From: a virus
IMG/VR virus record: IMGVR_UViG_3300021478_000013
Span: 1 to 38,355 of that record
DNA length: 38,355 nucleotides
Strand: one strand, 5' to 3'
Made by a program: the position numbers and the translations under genes. The notes beneath the pieces are model-generated. The model had not been told where the DNA came from. It searched no databases and saw nothing but the letters and a program-made list of their open reading frames with translations. Below are positions 6,330-14,515 of the stretch, one piece after another. Position 1 is the first letter of the stretch; the number at the start of each line of letters is the position of its first letter.

Positions 6330-8630
6330 ATGGGTGCTTATCAACCATTACATGTTAAAGGATACGAAACAGGATTAGTGCAATCCCGCGAGGAATTTAT
6401 TCTTCCTAATGATGCTTATCCTATTTTAGAAAATGCTTTCGTTTGGCGAGAAAGAATTAAAAGAAGACAGGGTTTGGCAACACTTGGAAGATTACGAAGA
6501 GTTTTATCAAATTTAGCTTTAGGAAATACCGATGGTTCTGGAACCTTCTCAGGTAATATTAGATCTATATTTTCTCTTCAAGTAACAGGTGAAATTGAAG
6601 TTGGATCAATTATCGTTACGGATGGTACCAATATTTTTACAGATAATGGTTTAGGTATATTAGTTGGAGTTCCAAGTGGAAATGGAACAATCAATTATGC
6701 AACGATGGATATAACGATAACTGGAGCAACACCCGGAGCAGCTTTAACTATATCTTTTAATTATTTTCCTGGTCTTCCGGTCATGGGTTTAAGGCAAAGA
6801 GAACTGAATAATATAAATATAGAGCAATTGGTAGCATTTGATACGGTGTATGCTTATGTTTTTAATAATGGTTGGTCCGAATTTATTCCAGGAACAACAT
6901 GGAACGGATCTGATTCACAATTTTTCTGGTCTACAAATTATTTTGTGGGTGATGGAAATAGAAAGATATTTTGGGTAACAAATTTCTCTGGACCATCTGG
7001 AGATCCTATAAGATATACAAATGGGACAAATTGGGTAGATTTTTCTCCTCAAATTGATGCAGCAGGAAATCTATTAAATCAATGTTTAGCTCTTGTGCCC
7101 TTTAGAGGACGTTTAGTTGCTTTTAATACTTTAGAAGGTTTAAATTTGCCTGCTTCTACTTCATTTCCAAATAGGATAAGATGGGCAGCAATTGGAACTC
7201 CTTTTACAGTTGTTTCATCAGTTGTAACAACAGTATCTCCAACAGCTTGGAGAGATGATATAAGAGGAAAAGGCGGTTTTCTTGATATACCAACTTCTGA
7301 AAATATTGTTTCTGTCGGTTTTGTGCGCGATAATTTGGTTATTTATTGTGAGCGTAGTACTTGGCAGCTACGTTATACAGGACGTACTATCGCTCCTTTC
7401 CAAATTGAAAAGGTTAATTCTGAGCTAGGGGCGGAAAGCACATTTAGTGCTGTGCAGTTTGATACTTCATTAGTAGGGATTGGAGATAAAGGAGTCGTAG
7501 AATGTGACAGTTTCAAATCTGAAAGAATAGATATAAAAATACCGGATCTGATTTTCCAATTTAACAATGAAAATCAAGGCCCTACTCGGGTACATGGTAT
7601 TAGGGATTTTCAACAACGTTTAGCCTATTGGACATATCCCTATGGCCCTGGATCAGGCCCTTCAAATACCTATCCTAATAGACGTTTAATCTATAATTAT
7701 GAAAATGATTCTTGGGCTATATTTGTAGATTCTTTAACAGCATTAGGAACATTTCAACCCACAAGCTCAGAACAATGGCAAGATTTTAATGTCCCTAATG
7801 AAGACACATGGGAACAAAGTAATTTTCCTTGGATAAACTTCCAAGAAGATTTTCCAGCTATTGTCGGAGGAAATCAACAGGGCTTTATAATGTATCTAAG
7901 TTCAAATTTACAGCCTAAGGTTTCTAATGATGTCACGCTTTCCATAACGAATATTACAATACCCGATGTCAATAATCTAATTATCACTAATCACAATCTT
8001 GTGTCGGGACAAGTGATTGAAATATTAGATATTCCTACAGCAACTCCATACTCGGATTTAAATGGATTGAAATTTGGCGTCATTGTTCTAGATGCCAATA
8101 CAATACAAATTTGGCAATACAATCCTGATAATGAAACTTTTGATATTCCAGTTGCACTTTCAGAAGGGACTTATATTGGAGGAGGAAGAGTTGCTATATT
8201 GGATGGATTTTCCATTACTAGTAAGAAATTTAACTTTTTGGATGAAGGCCAGAATATCCAAATGGGTTTTATTGATATCTTAATGAATTCAACATCAAAC
8301 GGCGCTATCAGCCTAAATGTTTATGTTGATTATAATGACAGCAATCCTGTCAATCAATTAGGACAAAATAATATCCCTGGAAGTATTCCATCTGCTCCAG
8401 ATACTTTTTTCAATACTACAGTTTCAACAACAACACCAAATCCGACATCTTTACCGTCAAGTAAATATTGGCAAAGAGTTATATGCCCTGTTAGAGGAGC
8501 ATTTCTAACAATAGAATGGACTCTTTCTAATGCACAATTAGTAGGCGATGAGCAAGATAACGATGTCCAAATAGATTCACAAATATTATATATAAGAAAA
8601 GCAGGTCGTCAATTACCCGTAGGAGTTTGA
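6330..8630 (+). CDS. Large tail/connector virion protein
   Basis: This 766-aa protein begins MGAYQPLHVKGYETGLVQSREEFILPNDAYPILENAFVW in conceptual order, a start typical of the large tail-tube or stabilisation proteins of short-tailed phages that map and cover each strain-specific tail. It is beta-rich throughout, with Trp/Tyr/Asn-rich blades suggesting a propeller-like core (about residues 150-450), an FCCH-like module at about residues 530-620 (NHNLVSGQVIEI, DLNGLKFGVIVLDANTI), and a C-terminal jelly-roll-like part. The exact counterpart is uncertain; the tail assignment rests on size, composition and position after the adaptor. Confidence 0.65.
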   Translation: MGAYQPLHVKGYETGLVQSREEFILPNDAYPILENAFVWRERIKRRQGLATLGRLRRVLSNLALGNTDGSGTFSGNIRSIFSLQVTGEIEVGSIIVTDGTNIFTDNGLGILVGVPSGNGTINYATMDITITGATPGAALTISFNYFPGLPVMGLRQRELNNINIEQLVAFDTVYAYVFNNGWSEFIPGTTWNGSDSQFFWSTNYFVGDGNRKIFWVTNFSGPSGDPIRYTNGTNWVDFSPQIDAAGNLLNQCLALVPFRGRLVAFNTLEGLNLPASTSFPNRIRWAAIGTPFTVVSSVVTTVSPTAWRDDIRGKGGFLDIPTSENIVSVGFVRDNLVIYCERSTWQLRYTGRTIAPFQIEKVNSELGAESTFSAVQFDTSLVGIGDKGVVECDSFKSERIDIKIPDLIFQFNNENQGPTRVHGIRDFQQRLAYWTYPYGPGSGPSNTYPNRRLIYNYENDSWAIFVDSLTALGTFQPTSSEQWQDFNVPNEDTWEQSNFPWINFQEDFPAIVGGNQQGFIMYLSSNLQPKVSNDVTLSITNITIPDVNNLIITNHNLVSGQVIEILDIPTATPYSDLNGLKFGVIVLDANTIQIWQYNPDNETFDIPVALSEGTYIGGGRVAILDGFSITSKKFNFLDEGQNIQMGFIDILMNSTSNGAISLNVYVDYNDSNPVNQLGQNNIPGSIPSAPDTFFNTTVSTTTPNPTSLPSSKYWQRVICPVRGAFLTIEWTLSNAQLVGDEQDNDVQIDSQILYIRKAGRQLPVGV

Positions 8631-8656
8631 AAAGATCTTTTAGTTGTGGTATATTT

Positions 8657-8685
8657 ATAACAACCATTAAAAATGAGGTTGTTAT
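8657..8685 (+). promoter_or_regulatory. Hairpin sequestering the RBS and ATG of the endonuclease at 8684
   Basis: ATAACAACC (8657-8665) pairs perfectly with GGTTGTTAT (8677-8685) around an 11-base loop. The stem covers the 3' part of the GAGGT ribosome-binding site and the first two bases of the start codon. It is the clearest of the three endonuclease leaders. Confidence 0.7.
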
Positions 8686-9283
8686 GGGAAAATGTATCTC
8701 GTGTAAGAAAGAAGTTGAATCTTTTTATGTCGGTAACAGATGCAAAGAATGTGTACATAAATATAAATTGCAATGGCAAAGAAAAAAAAATGAAAGAAAA
8801 TGCGAATGGTGTCAAAAAGTTTTTTTATATCCTTCATCTAATCCGACTTGTAGCATGAAATGTAGATTATTAAACGGAAAAAAAGAAGTGAATGGGTGTT
8901 GGGAGTGGCAAGGAACCATTTCAAAAAATGGTTATGGTAAAACAACAGATAAATGTAAACACGTTATGACACATAGATTAAGTTATGAAATTTTTAAAGG
9001 GCCTATTGAAGAGGGAAAAAATGTCTGTCACAATTGTGATAACCGAAAGTGCATTAATCCCGAACATTTGTGGTTAGGCACTGATTCAGAAAATATGCAG
9101 GATGCAAAAAATAAGAAACGATTGAAAGAGTGTACACACAAAAAATTTAATGAAATGGAAGTTAATTATATTAGGCATGAACTCAAAAAAGGTTTAAAAA
9201 TGAAAACTTTAGCTGATTTTTTTAAAGTTTCCATTACGCTTATTTGGTTCATAAAACACAATATGCATTATAAAAAGGAATGA
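8684..9283 (+). CDS. HNH homing endonuclease (HNH_3-like)
   Basis: The 199-aa protein starts at ATG 8684 after GAGGTT; a 19-codon upstream extension has no ribosome-binding site. It has two N-terminal Cys pairs (CISC, CKEC), another set (CEWC...CSMKC), then the HNH_3 core: CWEWQG, NGYGKTT, THRLSYEIFKGPI, VCHNCDNRKCINPEHLWLGT. The C-terminus is a helix-turn-helix-like DNA-binding tail (MKTLADFFKVSITLIWFIK) of the same kind as the remnant at 6127. It is unrelated in core sequence to the two zinc-ribbon enzymes upstream, so at least two endonuclease lineages have invaded this module. Confidence 0.9.
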   Translation: MGKCISCKKEVESFYVGNRCKECVHKYKLQWQRKKNERKCEWCQKVFLYPSSNPTCSMKCRLLNGKKEVNGCWEWQGTISKNGYGKTTDKCKHVMTHRLSYEIFKGPIEEGKNVCHNCDNRKCINPEHLWLGTDSENMQDAKNKKRLKECTHKKFNEMEVNYIRHELKKGLKMKTLADFFKVSITLIWFIKHNMHYKKE

Positions 9284-9304
9284 CATAAGTCATTAAGTAT
9301 CAAC

Positions 9305-9910
9305 ATGGTGTTTAATCCGCAGATACCAAAGCCCTCTGATTTACTTTCAAATAGCCAAGGTGACCTTTTATCTAACAATGGTTTCCTTAATGCTTCATTT
9401 TCAAGAAACCATGTGCCATTAAATATTGCTACAAATAATGGCAAACATACATTCATTGAATTACCTGTTCTTTCAGCTATTCCTAATCCAACACCTCCAC
9501 TTTCAGCGGGCCAAGGAACATTATATACAAAAACAGTTACTCAATCTCAAATATTTTTCACACCTGGTACATCTGGAAATGAATATCAATTAACAAGAGT
9601 AATCACAGCGTCATTTGGAAGTTTTTCTACTAATCCCGGATGGTCATTTTTGCCAGGCGGTTTGCTTATTCAATGGGGAACAATGATCTTACTCGCTAAT
9701 AATTCATTAACAACAGTTAGTTTTCCTGTACCTTTTGTGAATGCAGCTAATGTTTTTTCAATTCAATTAACTAAAGTTACAACCGATAATTCTAGTACAG
9801 GACAAGAAGTTAGAGTAAGTTCAGGAAGTGTAACAGGATCTCAATTTCAAATAAGTCAATCTTCTTCATCATCATCAAATCAAGTATATTGGATGGCAAT
9901 TGGCAAATGA
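9305..9910 (+). CDS. Tail fibre tip / receptor-binding-like protein
   Basis: In this 201-aa protein the C-terminal 110 residues have the gp53-like fibre C-terminal domain pattern: PGWSFLPGGLLIQWG, then VSFPVPFVNAANVFSIQL and, near the end, QVYWMAIGK. This domain is a trimeric tip in many tail fibres. The N-terminal 80 residues are a short anchor-like part without a long shaft. The stop overlaps the next start (ATGA). No good ribosome-binding site precedes ATG 9305; the homing endonuclease insertion just upstream may have displaced it. Confidence 0.7.
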   Translation: MVFNPQIPKPSDLLSNSQGDLLSNNGFLNASFSRNHVPLNIATNNGKHTFIELPVLSAIPNPTPPLSAGQGTLYTKTVTQSQIFFTPGTSGNEYQLTRVITASFGSFSTNPGWSFLPGGLLIQWGTMILLANNSLTTVSFPVPFVNAANVFSIQLTKVTTDNSSTGQEVRVSSGSVTGSQFQISQSSSSSSNQVYWMAIGK

Positions 9911-10383
9911 TACCACAAGATAGTCAACAGTTTGAAAGTTATGTTCCTGTCTATGACGATGTACCTGAAAAATGGGAAGAAGCAAGACAGTTCCTTGTAG
10001 AACAATTTAAGAAGATATCCAATGCTATCAATATACGTGAAATTGGATGGTATCTCGATGAAGAATTGTTAAGTGGAAAAGCTTTTATTCCTGGTGTGAC
10101 AATTGCTGGGAGTAATCCAGGACAATTTAGGCAAATATTAAGAATTGTGGTTGTTATTGGACCTATTACCGCTGGAGTTATTACAATACCACATGAAATA
10201 ACTAATGATGCAAATTTTACATTAATTGATTTGTGGGCAACTGCAACGAATTCAACAACTCTAACGTCCACAATTTTTGGAAATTCGGATACCATAAGAA
10301 TTGTGGGACCGAATGTAGTTATAACCTCAGATGGTACTTACGATAGATGCTTCAGCGTGATCGAGTATTGCCAAGAAGCCTAA
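9907..10383 (+). CDS. Tail-associated virion protein
   Basis: This 158-aa protein begins MIPQDSQQFESYVPVYDDVP at ATG 9907, whose ATGA overlaps the previous stop. The N-terminal half (KWEEARQFLVEQFKKISNAI, then NIREIGWYLDEELLSGKAFI) matches a pattern I recall from many environmental podovirus-like genomes, always beside fibre genes, and the C-terminal half is beta-rich (FTLIDLWATATN, IFGNSDTIRIV). Probably a structural component of the tail tip or fibre base; no activity is known. Confidence 0.6.
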   Translation: MIPQDSQQFESYVPVYDDVPEKWEEARQFLVEQFKKISNAINIREIGWYLDEELLSGKAFIPGVTIAGSNPGQFRQILRIVVVIGPITAGVITIPHEITNDANFTLIDLWATATNSTTLTSTIFGNSDTIRIVGPNVVITSDGTYDRCFSVIEYCQEA

Positions 10384-10410
10384 AGAAAAAAATAAAACAG
10401 GAGCAATAAC

Positions 10411-11052
10411 ATGCCAGGGATTTTTGAATCAATAGGTAATTTTTTTACTGGATCACCAGAAAAACACAAAAGAGTTTCAACACTATTAAAAAATCAACAA
10501 CCTGTTCAGAATCAACTTGTAAATGCAGCACAACAGCGAGGTGCAGGAGGCGCATATGGGAATGCAGCAGATTATTATTATAATAATCTAAGTGATAATC
10601 CACAAGATTTTCAAGCATTTGCAGCACCTGAAATGCGTAGATTCAATGAAGAAATCATCCCGGGATTATCCGAACAATTCGCCGGAATGGGATCCGGTGG
10701 TTTATCTAGTTCTGGCTTTAGAAATGCTGCTGTTAATGCTGGTACAGATTTAAGCGAAAGACTAGCACAATTACGAGCGAATCTACGCTCACAAAGTGCG
10801 CAAGGATTAATGAATTTAGGAAATCAAAGTTTGGGTAACTATTCACAAGATGTAATGACAAGGCCAGGATCTGAAGGGTTTTTATCACAGGCAGCACCTT
10901 TAGTTGGTGCAGGCGCTGGATTTTTATTTGGAGGACCTGTAGGCGCTTCAATGGGTTATCAAGCAGGTAATATGTTTAAAAATTCATTTGGTGAAAATAA
11001 AGTAGGACGTAATTCTTTTTATTATGGTAATCAACAACAATCTGGATATTAA
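10411..11052 (+). CDS. Internal virion / DNA ejection protein (candidate)
   Basis: This 213-aa protein has the composition of podovirus ejection proteins: a Gly/Ala/Gln/Asn-rich sequence, an N-terminal helix (SIGNFFTGSPEK), a central helical segment (FNEEIIPGLSEQFAG, then SGFRNAAVNAGTDLSERLAQ), and a Gly/Ala-rich hydrophobic stretch at about 160-190 (LVGAGAGFLFGGPVGASMG) able to insert into membranes. It is the first of three consecutive genes of this type (10411, 11063, 12370), the arrangement of P22 genes 7, 20 and 16. The start has a CAGGAG site. Confidence 0.65.
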   Translation: MPGIFESIGNFFTGSPEKHKRVSTLLKNQQPVQNQLVNAAQQRGAGGAYGNAADYYYNNLSDNPQDFQAFAAPEMRRFNEEIIPGLSEQFAGMGSGGLSSSGFRNAAVNAGTDLSERLAQLRANLRSQSAQGLMNLGNQSLGNYSQDVMTRPGSEGFLSQAAPLVGAGAGFLFGGPVGASMGYQAGNMFKNSFGENKVGRNSFYYGNQQQSGY

Positions 11053-11062
11053 GAGGTGATCA

Positions 11063-12361
11063 ATGTCCTATTCAGTCAGTCCCGGCAATATTTTTGGTCG
11101 TATAGGAACAGGAATAGGTAAAGGATTAGCAGAGACTGCCCCTAAAGAAATTGAAAGAGGACGTCTTACAAGAGGTTTACAAGAATTTGAAAAAGAAAGT
11201 GGTAATTTGACTCCGATGCAATCATTAGCTCGTTTAGCTTCAATTCCTGGGGCATTAGATAGACCAGAATTAGTTAGGCAATTTGGTGAATTAGCACGTC
11301 AACAAGCAAGGAGTAATGCTTTATCAAATACAATAAATGAAGAAAATCAACAAAGAAAATCTCCATTTATACCTAAAGAACAAATATCTCAGCCATCATC
11401 ATCAAATGAAATACCTTCTATTACGACATCACGACCTGTAGAAGAAACTTTAGAGAATTATATTCCTAAGACATACGAACAACTTATTGATCGTGCCGGA
11501 GAACTTTTCAATAAAAATCCTGCTCTATATAATAATGATGCTAATCAAGCAATTGAAGCTGCAAACATAGAAGAACAACAAAGAAAATCAATTAATGAAG
11601 CTTATCAAACAAGAAAAACTAATGAAGAAAAAATACAAGATAATATTGTAAATAGATTACGCAAACATTCTGAAAATTTAAACATTAAAATTCCTGAAAA
11701 TATTTATAGTGAAATAGAAAATAAAGCTATTCTTGCTACTAAACCTATAAAAAATGGTGGAAAGGGATTAACCGAACAACAAGCAATGAAAGAATATGGA
11801 AAAGAACTAGATGCTATTTCAAGAGATTATCAATCAATCAATAATATTGGCAGTTGGGGTGCAAGTTTAAGAAAACCAAGTGAAACATTACGGACATTAT
11901 CAAATTTACAGCAAAAATTTGAAAAAAGAAATGATACTGAAAACTTTGCAGATACTCTAGGATCGACACTTCAATTATCTCCAATGATTCAATATGCCAT
12001 TGCTGAACCTGTTTCTAGAGAAAAAAATATTAATAATGAGATTTCTAAATTACCTGAGTTATCTAAACTCGTAGGATATAGAAAAGGATTATCAGAAATA
12101 CCACAAAGTGAAGTGGATGATAAAACATTAAAAATATCAAAAAATTTATCAGATAAAATGACAAAAAAAACAAGTCCTTTAGCTATTGCCTATGAATTAA
12201 AAAAGAAAGGATATAATCCAGAAATTTTCTTAGATTATTTGTTAAAAAATAGAAAAAAATTAAATTTGAGCGAACAACAGGGAAGACAATTAGATAAGCC
12301 TTTAAATTTAACAGGAACTTGGAATGATTGGTGGCTTTCATCTTTTTCAGGTTTAGAATAG
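11063..12361 (+). CDS. Internal virion / DNA ejection protein (candidate)
   Basis: A 432-aa, largely helical and hydrophilic protein with no recognisable enzyme motif. The N-terminus is Gly-rich (GNIFGRIGTGIGKGLAETAP); the rest alternates charged helices (NPALYNNDANQAIEAANIEE, KINEEKIQ-type segments). Size, composition and position between two other ejection-like genes support a head-internal protein released with the DNA. An AGAGGTG site precedes the ATG. No transglycosylase or peptidase signature was seen. Confidence 0.55.
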   Translation: MSYSVSPGNIFGRIGTGIGKGLAETAPKEIERGRLTRGLQEFEKESGNLTPMQSLARLASIPGALDRPELVRQFGELARQQARSNALSNTINEENQQRKSPFIPKEQISQPSSSNEIPSITTSRPVEETLENYIPKTYEQLIDRAGELFNKNPALYNNDANQAIEAANIEEQQRKSINEAYQTRKTNEEKIQDNIVNRLRKHSENLNIKIPENIYSEIENKAILATKPIKNGGKGLTEQQAMKEYGKELDAISRDYQSINNIGSWGASLRKPSETLRTLSNLQQKFEKRNDTENFADTLGSTLQLSPMIQYAIAEPVSREKNINNEISKLPELSKLVGYRKGLSEIPQSEVDDKTLKISKNLSDKMTKKTSPLAIAYELKKKGYNPEIFLDYLLKNRKKLNLSEQQGRQLDKPLNLTGTWNDWWLSSFSGLE

Positions 12362-12369
12362 GAGAAAAT

Positions 12370-13086
12370 ATGCAGCCTTATCAAAAAGCTGGAGAAGAAT
12401 TTAAAAGACAAAGTGAGTTACCTTTAAAAGCATTGAAAACAGTTGGTTCTATTGCCGGAACTGCCGCAAGTGCTTATGCGGGTGGAAATATAATAGGAAA
12501 AGTATTACCTTTTCTTAATAGATATATACCTGAAGATCTAGCTATAAAAGGTTTGTCTAAAATAGATCCCCGTTTTGGTAAATTTATCAATAAAGCTTTA
12601 TCTGCTGGAAAATCTTTTGATGAAATTAAAGATTTCATAAAAGAAAAAATAGAAACACAAGAACAAGAAGAAGAAAAATTACCTGAAATAAAAGCATTAG
12701 AAAACAAGAATGCTAACATAGAAAATTTATATAACTTAGCACAAAAAGGTAAAACTCAAGGTAATCAATTTCTAAAATTTTCCAATCAACTTATCAAGAG
12801 TCAAGATATTCCGGATTATGAAACTTTTAGTAATTTCTATAAATGGTGGCATGTTAAACCAAACGAACGTAGAGGAACAGCCAGATCGGAATTTGAATTA
12901 TTTAGAAGAGAAATTGGAGATACTTTGAGAAATGATTCAATGAATCAAAAAGAAACACAATCTAATCAATCTTTGCAACAACAAACACAAGGACAGTCTC
13001 AACAAAATCAGCAACAACAGCTAGGACAAGGTCAACAGGCTTTAATGTCTATCATGCAAAAGATCAATCAAAAGCTAGGTGGATAA
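12370..13086 (+). CDS. Internal virion / DNA ejection protein (candidate)
   Basis: The 238-aa protein starts at ATG 12370, directly after AGGAGAAA; the longer upstream reading frame only overlaps the previous gene. An N-terminal amphipathic/hydrophobic stretch at about residues 20-45 (TVGSIAGTAASAYAGGNIIG) could insert into a membrane, and the C-terminus is a Gln-rich tail (residues about 195-230). It completes a set of three ejection-like genes. Function is inferred from composition and position only. Confidence 0.55.
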   Translation: MQPYQKAGEEFKRQSELPLKALKTVGSIAGTAASAYAGGNIIGKVLPFLNRYIPEDLAIKGLSKIDPRFGKFINKALSAGKSFDEIKDFIKEKIETQEQEEEKLPEIKALENKNANIENLYNLAQKGKTQGNQFLKFSNQLIKSQDIPDYETFSNFYKWWHVKPNERRGTARSEFELFRREIGDTLRNDSMNQKETQSNQSLQQQTQGQSQQNQQQQLGQGQQALMSIMQKINQKLGG

Positions 13087-13087
13087 T

Positions 13088-13579
13088 GTGGATGAATTGC
13101 AAGAACTCGAACAACTTCTTCGCGAACTTATGCAAGGCATTCAAGCAGTATTGCAATCTGGAGAAATGCTTTCAGATCAATTTCAAGGGCAATTAGCACA
13201 AACATTGGAATTACTAGTCAATCGAATCGATCAATTACAAGCTGAAAATCCTACTGAAGATTTACAGCCTATTCAAACACAGCCACAACTTAATGAATCA
13301 ATGCCATCTAGTAATATTGAAAGTTTTGGTTATGATAATAAGAATGGAAATTTACTTGTTAGATTCCTCGGCGATTATCCTAATAGAGAAGGTCCTACTT
13401 ATGCTTATTCAGGTATTCCAAGACAAATATTTGATTTATTTCAGAAAGGCGCTATTCCTGCTAGAACTAATGGAAAAAATAAATGGGGAAAATGGTGGAA
13501 AGGAAAAACGCCATCAATTGGAGCCAGTATGTATACTTTAATAAAAGGTGGCGCTTATCCATATCAGAGAATAGGTTAA
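13088..13579 (+). CDS. KTSC-domain virion protein
   Basis: The 163-aa protein probably starts at GTG 13088, two bases after the previous stop and just after AGGTGG; another GTG lies 9 bp upstream. Residues 1-60 form a coiled coil (LEQLLRELMQGIQAVLQSGE). The C-terminal 90 residues have the KTSC pattern: SSNIESFGYDNKNGNLLVRF, then TYAYSGIPRQIFDLFQKG and GASMYTLIKGGAYPYQRIG. KTSC domains are common in phage and bacterial proteins, with no firm function. Here it closes the ejection gene set and ends convergently with the minus-strand cluster, the two stops overlapping by two bases. Confidence 0.65.
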   Translation: MDELQELEQLLRELMQGIQAVLQSGEMLSDQFQGQLAQTLELLVNRIDQLQAENPTEDLQPIQTQPQLNESMPSSNIESFGYDNKNGNLLVRFLGDYPNREGPTYAYSGIPRQIFDLFQKGAIPARTNGKNKWGKWWKGKTPSIGASMYTLIKGGAYPYQRIG

Positions 13580-13737
13580 TATTTCCCATGAATTTTTAGA
13601 TTTATATATTTATCATGATAGAATTCAACATTTTTTCTATAATATTCAGTAAATTTCTTTTCATCATCAATACGCCAATTCTGCCAAATTGCAACTATTA
13701 ATAATAAAACATTTGTAAAAATTAAAAATTTCTTCAT
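13576..13737 (-). CDS. Small single-span membrane protein (53 aa)
   Basis: MKKFLIFTNVLLLIVAIWQN is one hydrophobic helix, followed by a charged helical tail. The ATG is preceded by AAGGAGATTTTTT, the same leader as three other small membrane genes in this cluster. Its stop overlaps the convergent stop of the KTSC gene. It resembles the 62-, 73- and 79-aa neighbours in layout but lacks their HGRL and KNKK endings. A role in lysis (holin or spanin-like) is possible but unproven. Confidence 0.65.
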   Translation of the reverse strand: MKKFLIFTNVLLLIVAIWQNWRIDDEKKFTEYYRKNVEFYHDKYINLKIHGKY

Positions 13738-13748
13738 AAAAAATCTCC

Positions 13749-13937
13749 TTATTTTTTATTTTCTTTTATCAATTCGATAAACATTTCATATAGTTTATCA
13801 GTTCTTGCGTTTTGTTTCTCTAATTTTATATCTAATCTATCGATTTGATTATGTAAAAAAATAAAACAAGCCAAAAATACACCTATAATTGTGGCCATTT
13901 CAACAATCCATGCAACAGCTGATTTATTTTGATTCAC
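13749..13937 (-). CDS. Small single-span membrane protein (62 aa, KNKK family)
   Basis: The GTG at 13937 is chosen because it follows GGAGATTTTTT, the leader shared with its neighbours; the longer upstream frame has no such site. A transmembrane helix (VEMATIIGVFLACFIFLHNQ) precedes a coiled-coil helix (IDRLDIKLEKQNARTDKLYE) and the tail IELIKENKK. The leader and first codons lie inside the 3' end of the sigma-like gene, and the GTG overlaps that frame by 14 bases. Paralogous in layout to the 73- and 79-aa genes. Confidence 0.65.
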   Translation of the reverse strand: MNQNKSAVAWIVEMATIIGVFLACFIFLHNQIDRLDIKLEKQNARTDKLYEMFIELIKENKK

Positions 13938-14487
13938 AAAAAATCTCCTTTGCTCTAGCTCTTTCGCGACTAACTTTAATAATTTTTCCAACACTATCAA
14001 GAGTTTTATTTTTCTCTCCAAGTAATCCATATCTGTGTGTTAATACCATTGCTTCTCTCGTATCGAGAGAATTTAGTAATTTCTTTAAAACATCATCTGG
14101 ATTATCAGTATTCGTTTCTATGTCTAATGGTTTTCTTCTAACCATTTCATAACCATCAATAGTAAAATCAAGATGAACTTTCTTTTTAATTCCTTCGTCT
14201 TTTATTTTATAAAGAGTTGCCTCCATTTCATTAAGTCTCTTAGCCATAAAAGCCAGAGTTCCAATTATGGATTGTTCCTTTACCATTTTGTTTAGCTCTT
14301 CAAATAACTGTCTAAATTCATATATTCTGTTATTTAAAGTTGATAATGTCGGCTCTAATAAAGATTTCTCTAGTTTAATATGAACCCCTTGAATAAAGAT
14401 ATTATGCAAATGCTTATAAGTATCTGCAAAAAACTTTAACTGATGTTCAATTCCATCTAATCTTTTTAAGATATCTTTTTCTTCCAT
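13924..14487 (-). CDS. Sigma-70 region-4-like protein with coiled-coil N-terminus
   Basis: In this 187-aa protein residues about 134-183 match sigma region 4: LLNSLDTREAMVLTHRYGLL, then KTLDSVGKIIKVSRERARAK, compared with the family pattern LxxLxxREAxVLxxRFG...TLEEVGKxxxVTRERIRQ. In sigma-70 this helix-turn-helix contacts the -35 element and the beta flap. The first 130 residues are helical coiled coil without regions 1-3, so it cannot be a complete sigma factor. It may redirect or block host RNA polymerase. The extreme C-terminus (KEIFCESK) is encoded by the leader and start of the overlapping membrane gene, so the final sigma helix is cut short. AAGGA precedes the ATG. Confidence 0.78.
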   Translation of the reverse strand: MEEKDILKRLDGIEHQLKFFADTYKHLHNIFIQGVHIKLEKSLLEPTLSTLNNRIYEFRQLFEELNKMVKEQSIIGTLAFMAKRLNEMEATLYKIKDEGIKKKVHLDFTIDGYEMVRRKPLDIETNTDNPDDVLKKLLNSLDTREAMVLTHRYGLLGEKNKTLDSVGKIIKVSRERARAKEIFCESK

Positions 14488-14515
14488 GTAATTAATCCTT
14501 TTTATCGCATCTAAA

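Noticed and set aside
6090-6344. 84-aa minus-strand frame
   Set aside because: It is the complement of the endonuclease remnant, which has a clear family pattern on the plus strand.
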